Shown here in pieces: positions 1-5,682 of a stretch of DNA of 5,682 nt. The notes beneath the pieces are model-generated. The model was not told the origin of the DNA. It searched no databases and worked only from the letters and a program-made list of their open reading frames with translations. Positions within the stretch are counted from its first letter, which is position 1; each line of letters begins with the position of its first letter. Location: NCBI GenBank assembly GCA_021604265.1, contig BQIY01000176.1, forward strand, positions 1-5,682, in the 5' to 3' direction. Made by a program: the position numbers and the translations under genes. The DNA is from Nitrospirales bacterium. GTDB lineage: Bacteria; Nitrospirota; Nitrospiria; Nitrospirales; UBA8639.

Positions 1-914
1 CTTCCGGAACGACTCCGAAACTCATCAGCCAAGAATCACAAGCTATCGTGGGATACGGGGCCATGTTATTGGAAAGTTTCGTGGGAGTCATTGCGCTTAT
101 CGCAGCCTGCCTCCTCATCCCGGGAGATTACTTTGCCATCAACACTCACCTCTCTATCGATACGCTGGCATCTATGGGATTTCCTGTTTCAAAAATTCAT
201 GAACTGTCGCAAATGGTCGAAGTGGATGTGTCTGGAAGGCCTGGAGGGGCCGTCTCGCTTGCCGTCGGCATGGCTTCCATTTTTTCAGCCCTGCCGGGCA
301 TGTCAAGCCTCATGGCGTACTGGTATCAATTTGCGCTTTTGTTCGAAGCGCTCTTTATCTTAACCACGATTGATGCAGGAACCCGGGTCGCACGGTATCT
401 TGTGCAAGAACTTGGAGGACATGCCTACGAACCGCTCAAGCAGATTAACTGGTGGCCCGGCGTTATCGGCTGTAGCGGATTTGTCGTCGGCGCGTGGGGG
501 TATTTAATCGGCACGGGATCTATCTCGACCATTTGGCCCATGTTTGGTGCGGCCAATCAGTTGCTGGGGATGTTAGCCCTGTGCATTGCGACAACCGTCT
601 TAATCAAGATGAATAAAGCTCAGTATCTCTGGGTGACCATCCTCCCGATGATCTTTGTGGGGATTATTACCTTGGCCGGGTGTTACGAACTATTCCACCT
701 TTTTCTCCAACGAGCCTTGACTGGCCCAAGCGCACAGGCCTTCACCATGTGGGTGAACACCACTCTCGTGGGAGTCGTCGCGACGCTGGCAGTCGTCGTC
801 CTCATCGACAGCAGCATGAAATGGTATGGATATCTCATTTTAAAACGGCCGTACACCAACAGTGAAGTGACCGAAGGCGAAGGTATTCAGGTGCCAGCGG
901 GACGCTGCTGTTAA
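1..914 (+). CDS. cstA: CstA-family transporter, C-terminal part (5' end outside window)
   Basis: Integral inner-membrane protein of the carbon-starvation CstA family. Characterised members import peptides or pyruvate; which substrate applies here cannot be told. The frame is open from base 3 to the TAA at 912-914, giving 303 residues, roughly the C-terminal half of a 600-700-residue family member. The GTG at 48 is internal: the codons before it (SGTTPKLI...) continue the family sequence, so the gene enters from the left edge. Family hallmarks are the GYGAMLLESFVGVIALIA helix, PGDYFAIN, and the block ALFILTTIDAGTRVARY followed by IWPMFGAANQLLGMLAL. About six or seven hydrophobic helices are visible, consistent with the CstA 5TM C-terminal module. 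The protein ends in a short hydrophilic tail closing with Cys-Cys. I see no convincing terminator after the stop. The family call is secure; the physiological substrate is unknown. Confidence 0.95.
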   Translation, partial: SGTTPKLISQESQAIVGYGAMLLESFVGVIALIAACLLIPGDYFAINTHLSIDTLASMGFPVSKIHELSQMVEVDVSGRPGGAVSLAVGMASIFSALPGMSSLMAYWYQFALLFEALFILTTIDAGTRVARYLVQELGGHAYEPLKQINWWPGVIGCSGFVVGAWGYLIGTGSISTIWPMFGAANQLLGMLALCIATTVLIKMNKAQYLWVTILPMIFVGIITLAGCYELFHLFLQRALTGPSAQAFTMWVNTTLVGVVATLAVVVLIDSSMKWYGYLILKRPYTNSEVTEGEGIQVPAGRCC

Positions 915-930
915 ACCATATAAAGAATAA

Positions 931-1022
931 AACGCATCTCGTCGCTCGTGAAGCGTATCTCGTTAAAGAGAAGCTAGAGTGGTTATTCCCCTCGCTTCAC
1001 GCTTCACAAACGACGCTTCACG
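931..1022. repeat. Cluster of short GTGAAGCG / CGCTTCAC intergenic repeats
   Basis: Between cstA and yajQ, CGTGAAGCG occurs once (947-955). Its reverse complement CGCTTCACG occurs at 993-1001 and 1014-1022, with a further CGCTTCAC at 1000-1007 overlapping the first. The 947-955 and 993-1001 copies form a perfect 9-base inverted repeat with a 37-base loop. An imperfect direct repeat of the type CGCATCTCGT / GCGTATCTCGT is seen at 933-942 and 953-963. This looks like a small non-coding dispersed-repeat element of the REP/BIME kind. A role as an mRNA-end structure is possible, but there is no U-run of an intrinsic terminator. The repeat is read directly; the class is inferred. Confidence 0.55.
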
Positions 1023-1093
1023 TACCTGCTCAGCCAAAGTAACACGCCACGAACCAGGTAAAGATGCTGAGAAGCATTATTGGATATTCACAG

Positions 1094-1099
1094 AAAGGA
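1094..1099 (+). promoter_or_regulatory. Ribosome binding site of yajQ, fixing its start
   Basis: AAAGGA lies five bases before the ATG at 1105. The same frame stays open upstream to 979 with a GTG start, but that extension reads through the repeat cluster and has no family similarity. This site and the N-terminal SFDVVS motif decide for 1105. Confidence 0.75.
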
Positions 1100-1104
1100 A
1101 CGGT

Positions 1105-1602
1105 ATGGCTAATCAATACTCATTCGATGTCGTCTCGAAAGTCGACATGCAGGAAATGAAGAACGCAGTTGATCAAACAGACAAAGAAATCAGTCAGCGA
1201 TTTGATTTCAAAGGATCAAAAACAGAGTTAACCTTGAAAGAGAAGGAGCGGGAACTCGAAATTGTTTCCGATGACGAATACAAGCTCAACGCGGTCATTG
1301 ATATTTTGAAAGGAAAATGTATCAAACGAAATATTTCGTTAAAGGGCCTCACATTTGGCAAAATGGAGGATGCCCTGGGAAGTACCGTCCGCCAAAAGAT
1401 TGGGATTCAGAGCGGCATTCCCGAGGATAAGGCAAAAACCATTACGAAAGCCATGAAAGAACAAAAGTTAAAAGCACAAGCCCAAATCCAAGGCGACCAC
1501 ATTCGCGTTCAAAGCAAGAGCAAAGACGAACTCCAAACCGTGATGAGTTTTCTGAGACAGGAAGACTTTGACATTGACCTCACGTTTGAGAATTATCGAT
1601 AA
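1105..1602 (+). CDS. yajQ: YajQ-family nucleotide-binding protein
   Basis: Small cytosolic protein of the YajQ (DUF520/UPF0234) family. Members have two ferredoxin-like alpha/beta domains and bind nucleotides; the Xanthomonas homologue was reported as a cyclic-di-GMP effector. At 165 residues it matches the usual 160-165. Diagnostic stretches are SFDVVSKVD at residues 6-14, the RFDFKG turn at 32-37, the central DILKGKCIKRNI at 66-77, and the highly conserved KLKAQAQIQGDHIRV at 121-135 followed by KSKDELQTVM. The C-terminus FENYR resembles the usual FKNFR. It is followed after 24 bases by the convergent end of the lipoprotein gene on the other strand, with no clear terminator hairpin between. 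It is separated from cstA by 190 bases and so probably has its own promoter, which I could not pick out. Family assignment is near certain; ligand and target in this organism are inferred only. Confidence 0.96.
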   Translation: MANQYSFDVVSKVDMQEMKNAVDQTDKEISQRFDFKGSKTELTLKEKERELEIVSDDEYKLNAVIDILKGKCIKRNISLKGLTFGKMEDALGSTVRQKIGIQSGIPEDKAKTITKAMKEQKLKAQAQIQGDHIRVQSKSKDELQTVMSFLRQEDFDIDLTFENYR

Positions 1603-1626
1603 ACACGTTCTTGTTGAAATTGAGAA

Positions 1627-2328
1627 TCAGCCCGCGGCGCAGCCGTGTGTGAGATCTTGAAGGGCGTCATCTAAAGCCTGTTGTCCGCTATTCGCGCGAA
1701 GAATATCCAATGCCTCCTCAAGCGTTCCCTGATCTTGGCCTATGGGAACCGTCAGGCGATCCATATGTTCAACAGCCGTTTTATCAACGGAATGAACGAT
1801 GGCTCCCTGTTCAACATTCACCAACGCCAGTTCAACCAACGCCATACTGGATGTTGTCGTTCCCGGCATGTGCGTCATCATTCGCTCTTCTCCAAAGGTG
1901 TCTGCCTGCATCGACTCTGTACTTGAAAATAACGCTACCAGCACTGCCTCAACCTGGTACTTCTGAGCCGCGTTGAGAAGAGAGGAAAAGCTGCCCCATT
2001 CAATCTCATGTCGTGGAATATGCTTCACCTCAGAAATGGCACAATGCTGCCTCAGATAGGCTTGTATTCTCTCAGAAAGTGTTGACAGCAGAGGCGAAGA
2101 AATAGCAGGAGCTGCCCCTGAACCAGTTGAATCAGAATGAATGACGAGACCCAATGTTTGATACGCTGACCATTGAACCAACGGGGTGACGGTCACGGCC
2201 GCCTTGTCGCGAGACAGCCCGAACACCGCTGGCATTCTCGGACTTGGGGTCGAGACACACCCCCACAGACTCACCACCAGAACACCAATCACAATCTCAC
2301 GGCCAAGCGGTCTTTGACAAAATTTCAT
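1627..2328 (-). CDS. Putative lipoprotein, CsgG-like paralogue B
   Basis: Predicted exported lipoprotein of 233 residues with no assigned function. The signal peptide is MKFCQRPLGR followed by a hydrophobic stretch and the lipobox LWGC, with lipidated Cys24. Trp at the -2 position is unusual but tolerable, and the +2 residue is Val, so outer-membrane sorting is expected by the enterobacterial rule. I chose the ATG at 2328 because it overlaps the stop of the upstream gene as ATGA, suggesting translational coupling. The frame also has a TTG at 2349, but that lacks a Shine-Dalgarno and puts seven extra residues before the signal peptide. The protein aligns along its whole length with its upstream neighbour: RMPAVFGL at 31-38, VALFSSTE at 131-138, ALVELALV at 163-170, DRLTVPIG at 190-197 and ALDILRANS at 206-214. 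The two genes therefore look like a diverged tandem duplication in one operon. It may have a CsgG-type alpha/beta core, but this copy lacks the GVGAR stretch of its paralogue. Confidence 0.8.
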   Translation of the reverse strand: MKFCQRPLGREIVIGVLVVSLWGCVSTPSPRMPAVFGLSRDKAAVTVTPLVQWSAYQTLGLVIHSDSTGSGAAPAISSPLLSTLSERIQAYLRQHCAISEVKHIPRHEIEWGSFSSLLNAAQKYQVEAVLVALFSSTESMQADTFGEERMMTHMPGTTTSSMALVELALVNVEQGAIVHSVDKTAVEHMDRLTVPIGQDQGTLEEALDILRANSGQQALDDALQDLTHGCAAG

Positions 2329-3086
2329 GAGGACGACCGTTTTGCCCAAATCTCGTGAAAATGCATGAGCGCCTGCTTCATGGCATCATGTGCCGAAACG
2401 GCACGCAGCGTGTCATAGGCGGCTTCTTCTGTCGGATAGATGGGTGGTTGCGTCAGATCGCGGCGAACCACCGGATAGACATTGGACGCAAGCGGCACAT
2501 TAAGACGTTCAAGGACTGACCAAGCCGAGCCATTCGCATGAACAACGGGAAGGCCGGTCGTGCCATCGATCAACGCCAATTCAACAAGCGCGTAGTTCTC
2601 AGCGCGAACACCAACAAGAAGCCCTCCCCGCGCTCCGACACCCTGTTGAGTACCCTGTAACGGAAAACGATCTGAGACTTCTTTTTCAGTGCTCGAAAGA
2701 ACAGCAAACAGGAGATAGGCTACCCCTTCCTGTTGGGCAAGACGAACAAACTGGGCCGCATTGTTCCCATGCGTGAGAGAGTCAGAGTCAAGCACGCCTA
2801 CAACAGTGAGGGGCAATTGTTTACCGAGAGCGACCTTCAAACGATGCGTCAACCTGTCAAACTCGCCATCAGAAAGTACAGGAGCTGACTGTGGCGCCGT
2901 CGCATCATTCACCGCCAAGAGTCCTGCCGTTATACGACCGGCAGGGGAAGAATCTGTTGGAAAATTAGACCACCGTTCGTGATCGACACCGAAATAGGCT
3001 GGAAGCCGTTCCGGGATAGTCTGCGTCGCACAGCTACTTACGATGAGAGAAGTCACCGCAAGGCTTATCACGAGTATAGCGTTCAT
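2325..3086 (-). CDS. Putative lipoprotein, CsgG-like paralogue A
   Basis: Predicted exported lipoprotein of 253 residues, first gene of a two-gene operon. The signal peptide ends in the lipobox VSSC with Cys19; the +2 residue is Ala, compatible with the outer membrane. The ATG at 3086 is preceded by a strong AAGGAG. Shared blocks with the downstream paralogue are RLPAYFGV (27-34), VAYLLFAVLSSTE (122-134), ALVELALIDGTTG (166-178), ERLNVPLA (193-200) and AYDTLRAVSAHDAMKQAL (223-240). The order of elements (a strand of the VAYLLFAV type, then GVGARGG at 149-155, then a Y.LVELALIDGTTG strand-turn, then a C-terminal amphipathic helix) resembles E. coli CsgG, where GVGARYFGIG is followed by VNLRVVNVSTGEIL. 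That relation is my inference from memory and is weak at sequence level. No enzyme motif is visible, and the function is unknown. Confidence 0.82.
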   Translation of the reverse strand: MNAILVISLAVTSLIVSSCATQTIPERLPAYFGVDHERWSNFPTDSSPAGRITAGLLAVNDATAPQSAPVLSDGEFDRLTHRLKVALGKQLPLTVVGVLDSDSLTHGNNAAQFVRLAQQEGVAYLLFAVLSSTEKEVSDRFPLQGTQQGVGARGGLLVGVRAENYALVELALIDGTTGLPVVHANGSAWSVLERLNVPLASNVYPVVRRDLTQPPIYPTEEAAYDTLRAVSAHDAMKQALMHFHEIWAKRSSS

Positions 3087-3234
3087 AAAATGCTCCTTTC
3101 ATAGAGAGACAGAACTGGCGACCATAGGCCGTCTAATGATATTCTCCATCTCCACATTGAATGACGTCAAGAAAGTTCATTCTTCTATCCAAGAGTATAT
3201 TGCATCTCCCGAGGTCATCGGGTAGGTTACCAGT
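3087..3234. promoter_or_regulatory. Divergent intergenic control region with TGACGTCA palindrome
   Basis: These 148 bases separate the two divergently transcribed lipoprotein units, so promoters for both must lie here or overlap the genes. Near the middle is the perfect 8-base palindrome TGACGTCA (3162-3169), flanked by outer half-sites TTGA (3157-3160) and TCAA (3167-3170), a plausible operator. On the minus strand this spot also reads TTGACG, an acceptable -35, but no good -10 sits 16-18 bases further. On the plus strand TATATT (3196-3201) could be a -10, without a clear -35. I name no regulator. Confidence 0.4.
3093..3098 (-). promoter_or_regulatory. Strong Shine-Dalgarno of lipoprotein A
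   Basis: On the minus strand AAGGAG lies six bases before the ATG at 3086. It is the best ribosome binding site in the window and supports that start. The second gene of the pair has no comparable site and probably relies on coupling through the ATGA overlap. Confidence 0.8.
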
Positions 3235-5082
3235 ATGTCGAAGTCAACGCAGAAATGGTTGTATATATTATTGTCAGTCTTCTTTCTGGGATTTCTCACC
3301 GCGTGCGATACAATCTCCATCCCCCGCCTATCGTTCGATGAAAAGCCCGAGACGAAGCTCCCGATATCCGTTGTCTACCGGTTTGCCCCCTCGCTTGTAC
3401 AACAGACCCACATCGTTGACGCCTGCGGCTTGCCTCATACGGTCAAATCCGGTGAAATCATTACCGAAACCTTTCTCAAGGTGGGGCGAGACCATTTTGC
3501 ATCGGTTGGGACAGAGCCCACTATCATCGCTGACTCCTCCAACTCGCATAATGAAATCATCATTGACCTGAATTTTGTGCAGATGAATTTTGAACCCGTC
3601 GGCCGGTCAGGAGAAGAAGACCGGTACCATGCCAATGTCGGACTCCAGCTCCAAGCCGTCTATCAAGACTCCCAGGGTCAGGCCTTAGCACAAACCCCGC
3701 TGACATACGCCGACAAAGTCAACATGTGGACACCGGCATTGACCAGCCATTCACAATCCTGCGCAACCGGTCAGTTTGATGCCGTCGTAGAAGATGCCGC
3801 GGAAACCTTAGCGAAAGAAATGGCCAACGTGCTCCCACGTCTCTATGGTCAATCCCCACAGCCGCCGGTCGCAGCCGGGGGATACAACGCCGTACCGGTC
3901 CCCTCACAGCCGGCCTCTAAACAACAGCCCTCTCTTTCATTCAGGACCAAACTTCAGGACGCGAATGACAACTTGGTCCTCGAGGGCGGAGAGAACGTGA
4001 TTCTTCAAATTGAAACGACAAATGTTGGCACAACACCATTGCCATCCGCCTATGTCGAATTACGTGGCAGTCAAGCCATCGTTGACGCATTTTCAGTAGT
4101 CACGACACTACCGATAGCAATTGGCCCACTGCAGGCCGGAGAAAGTAAAACAACAGAAGTACGAGGCCGCATGCCCGCAACCGTTGAGCAGGAAAACGGT
4201 GAATTGGAAGTCTCAATTTCCTTATCCCATGGCATTCCGCCCGGCGCGCATACTATCCTCGCCTCGATTCAACCTGGGACTTCTTCCTCTCCACAGACGC
4301 CACATGAAAGAATATCCCCACCTCCCGATAACGGAAACGGCAACCATCAGCCCGAGACCCCGTCCAGTATGACTCCCAATTACGCGCTCGTAGTTGGATT
4401 GGATGAGTACCAAGATCCATGGCCGCAAGCCCGCCAGGTTTCCAAACGGCAGATACAAGACCTGGCCAGTGCCCTTAGCGCAACAGGCTCCTTCTCCAAA
4501 GACCGCATCAAGGTTCTGAATGGAAGTCAGGCTACCCGCACCGACATCGAACACACCTTGTTCGCATGGGCTACCGATCACCTAACGTCAAACACCATCT
4601 TCTTGTTCTATTTCGCCGGGCATGCCCTGGTGGATCCGGAAAAAGGCGAGGTCTATTTGGTGCCGTATGAAGGATCACTCACAGCATCCAAAAAACAGCT
4701 CATCTCTCTCCGAAGTCTTCAACGAGTATTAGGCAAACTCCACGTCAAGCTTTCGCTGTTATTCTTGGATACACCCGTTGCTCAATATTTAGATGACACA
4801 GGAACCACCGTCGGATTGAACGGGTCAACTCCAGCAAATTGGCGTGCGTCTATTTCTTCTATGGATACAACCCCTCCCCACCTCATTCAGATTCGCCGCC
4901 ATCAAGAAGGAACGACGCAAGCCTCAACTGAACTGCTAACCGGACTACAGGGAAAAGCAGATCACAATCAAGACGGCACAGTGACGCTTGGAGAGTTTCT
5001 CAAGAATATAGAAGGGACAGCAGAAGTGATTTACACTGAATCGCAATCCTTGCCACACCTCGACACTCCACTGACTCAATAA
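3235..5082 (+). CDS. Multidomain lipoprotein with cysteine-less caspase-like (C14) domain and EF-hand loop
   Basis: Predicted membrane-anchored exported protein of 615 residues. The signal peptide ends in the lipobox LTAC with lipidated Cys24. The +2 residue is Asp, which in enterobacteria means inner-membrane retention. Residues about 40-210 form a domain I do not recognise, with Cys64 and Cys176 as the only other cysteines, possibly a disulfide. Residues about 233-348 look like an Ig/CARDB-type beta sandwich (LVLEGGENVILQIETTNVG). A Pro/Asn-rich linker runs to about 380. Residues about 382-600 match the peptidase C14 p20 pattern: NYALVVGLDEY at the first strand, an ATRTDIEHTL helix, and YFAGHA with the catalytic-type His463. 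The site that normally reads LDxC is LDTPVA (Asp512, Pro514), and the whole domain has no cysteine, so protease activity is very unlikely. Residues 576-587 (DHNQDGTVTLGE) fit a canonical EF-hand calcium loop. The start at 3235 has only a weak GGTAGG upstream, but the signal peptide supports it. Its role may be scaffold or ligand binding. Confidence 0.85.
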   Translation: MSKSTQKWLYILLSVFFLGFLTACDTISIPRLSFDEKPETKLPISVVYRFAPSLVQQTHIVDACGLPHTVKSGEIITETFLKVGRDHFASVGTEPTIIADSSNSHNEIIIDLNFVQMNFEPVGRSGEEDRYHANVGLQLQAVYQDSQGQALAQTPLTYADKVNMWTPALTSHSQSCATGQFDAVVEDAAETLAKEMANVLPRLYGQSPQPPVAAGGYNAVPVPSQPASKQQPSLSFRTKLQDANDNLVLEGGENVILQIETTNVGTTPLPSAYVELRGSQAIVDAFSVVTTLPIAIGPLQAGESKTTEVRGRMPATVEQENGELEVSISLSHGIPPGAHTILASIQPGTSSSPQTPHERISPPPDNGNGNHQPETPSSMTPNYALVVGLDEYQDPWPQARQVSKRQIQDLASALSATGSFSKDRIKVLNGSQATRTDIEHTLFAWATDHLTSNTIFLFYFAGHALVDPEKGEVYLVPYEGSLTASKKQLISLRSLQRVLGKLHVKLSLLFLDTPVAQYLDDTGTTVGLNGSTPANWRASISSMDTTPPHLIQIRRHQEGTTQASTELLTGLQGKADHNQDGTVTLGEFLKNIEGTAEVIYTESQSLPHLDTPLTQ

Positions 5083-5102
5083 TTTTAACGAGACACAACA
5101 CG

Positions 5103-5440
5103 TCGACCGTGGATCTACGAGCGGTTTCCGTCAAACACGGCACGATTCTCAATACGCTGCAGTCACGGAAAACAATTTTTTGGCAAAACTGGAAGGCGGG
5201 CTATTTCGCTTTGTCGATCCACTACGATTATTGGAAATCGAAGCGGGCATTGCCAGCAATGAAGCTCCGCAAATGGCGGTACGGGAAGCCATTGAACTCG
5301 CGAGTTACGGGTTAATCCTGGAAGGGATCAACGATCAAATTTGGACCTTCAAAGACCCGGAAGCCGGCAATCCCACCCTTGCCGAGTACTTAGATGAGAA
5401 GCAAGAATCGGTCTATGCTGCCGTAGAGGAAAATGGATAA
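5103..5440 (+). pseudogene. CsgG-family gene remnant, 5'-truncated and frameshifted
   Basis: Remnant of a CsgG/HfaB-type outer-membrane secretion-channel lipoprotein, corresponding to about the last 110 residues. Frame 1 (5103-5180) reads TVDLRAVSVKHGTIL then SRKTIF, matching E. coli CsgG VNLRVVNVSTGEIL and SKTIL. At the T run 5176-5181 the match jumps one base back into the frame that reads LAKLEGGLFRFVDPLRLLE, then SNEAPQMAVREAIELA and LILEGINDQIW, ending at TAA 5438-5440. The E. coli counterpart reads AGVFRFIDYQRLLE, SNEPVMLCLMSAIE and DGIDRGLW. One extra T would restore a gap-free alignment. The N-terminal half, with signal peptide and first hairpin, is absent: homology begins about 20 bases after the stop of the caspase-like gene. 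There is no Shine-Dalgarno, and the first in-frame starts are GTG 5109 or TTG 5180. A sequencing error could explain the frameshift but not the missing 5' half. Confidence 0.8.
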
Positions 5441-5682
5441 GCGTACTTTGCGTCTCGGGGTAAAGACCTAACGTTGGTCATGCATTCCGCTCAACCTGTC
5501 TAGACCTATAGCCATTTCAATTATAGCGTAACCGTATAGCTCTAAGCCGAATTGAGATCACGTACACAGCGCAACCACACATGTCGTACAAGCAAAAGGT
5601 AAAAGGGACGGCTATAACTTCCGCATGTTTGAAGTGAATAATCGCACAGGGTTAGTTGATATACCGCAGTTGAGACTTATTT
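5441..5682. other. Right-edge region without a supportable gene
   Basis: I find no complete gene, RNA gene or terminator in these 242 bases. A + strand frame is open from 5556 to the edge and contains an ATG at 5625 followed by FEVNNRTGLVDIPQLRLI. It could be the start of a gene running out of the window, but it has no ribosome binding site and no recognisable family. TATAGCC near 5506-5512 and GGCTATA at 5610-5616 form a 7-base inverted pair about 100 bases apart. The stretch AAAAGGGACGGCTATA is reminiscent of motifs seen around REP-associated transposases, which is only an impression. Confidence 0.35.

Noticed and set aside
48..50. GTG at 48 as the start of the CstA-family gene
   Set aside because: The frame is open to the window edge and the residues before it match the family, so it is internal.
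1064..1077. Small ATGCT-GAGA-AGCAT hairpin upstream of yajQ as a regulatory element
   Set aside because: The stem is only five pairs; chance is enough to explain it.
979..1104. Upstream in-frame extension of yajQ from a GTG at 979
   Set aside because: It translates the repeat cluster, has no family similarity, and a good ribosome binding site precedes the ATG at 1105.
1681..1976. Plus-strand open frames opposite lipoprotein B
   Set aside because: They are antisense shadows without ribosome binding sites or family features.
2329..2349. TTG start of lipoprotein B at 2349
   Set aside because: No Shine-Dalgarno, a rarer start codon and a longer charged leader; the ATG with ATGA overlap fits a lipoprotein signal better.
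4222..4581. 119-residue open frame antisense to the caspase-like gene
   Set aside because: It lies wholly within a well-supported gene, has a composition typical of a shadow frame, and shows no recognisable domain.
5466..5480. GACCTAACGTTGGTC as a terminator after the CsgG remnant
   Set aside because: The near-palindrome has almost no loop, a bulge and no following T run.

Overview
The window reads as chromosomal DNA of a Gram-negative (diderm) bacterium. Three proteins carry type II lipoprotein signal peptides, there is a CsgG-type outer-membrane secretion-channel remnant, and the flanking genes (cstA, yajQ) are ordinary bacterial chromosome genes. The mix of caspase-fold lipoproteins with CsgG-like proteins, and the short GTGAAGCG-type intergenic repeats, would fit a Nitrospira-like lineage. 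That is an impression from memory and I do not rely on it.

Layout. Positions 1-914 hold the C-terminal part of a CstA-family peptide/pyruvate transporter that enters from the left edge. Positions 915-1104 are intergenic, with a cluster of short direct and inverted repeats. Positions 1105-1602 encode a complete YajQ-family protein on the + strand. Two overlapping genes on the - strand follow (2325-3086 upstream, 1627-2328 downstream, joined by an ATGA overlap). They encode paralogous lipoproteins that look like a tandem duplication and show a faint resemblance to the CsgG core. A 148-base divergent spacer with a TGACGTCA palindrome (3087-3234) separates them from a 615-residue + strand lipoprotein (3235-5082). 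That protein combines an N-terminal domain of unknown function, an Ig/CARDB-like beta domain, a caspase-fold (C14) domain that keeps the histidine but has no cysteine at all, and one EF-hand-like calcium loop. Positions 5103-5440 carry a broken CsgG-family gene: the 5' half is missing and the rest is split by a one-base deletion in a run of T. Positions 5441-5682 contain no gene I can support.

How it fits together. The interesting part is 1627-5440, a small envelope-protein island between a transporter/yajQ side and an unassigned right edge. Two CsgG-like lipoproteins, a pseudo-caspase lipoprotein and the corpse of a CsgG gene lie side by side. A reasonable inference is an exported, membrane-anchored assembly in which the caspase fold acts as a binding or scaffold module and not as a protease. 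The substrate or function is not visible from the sequence.
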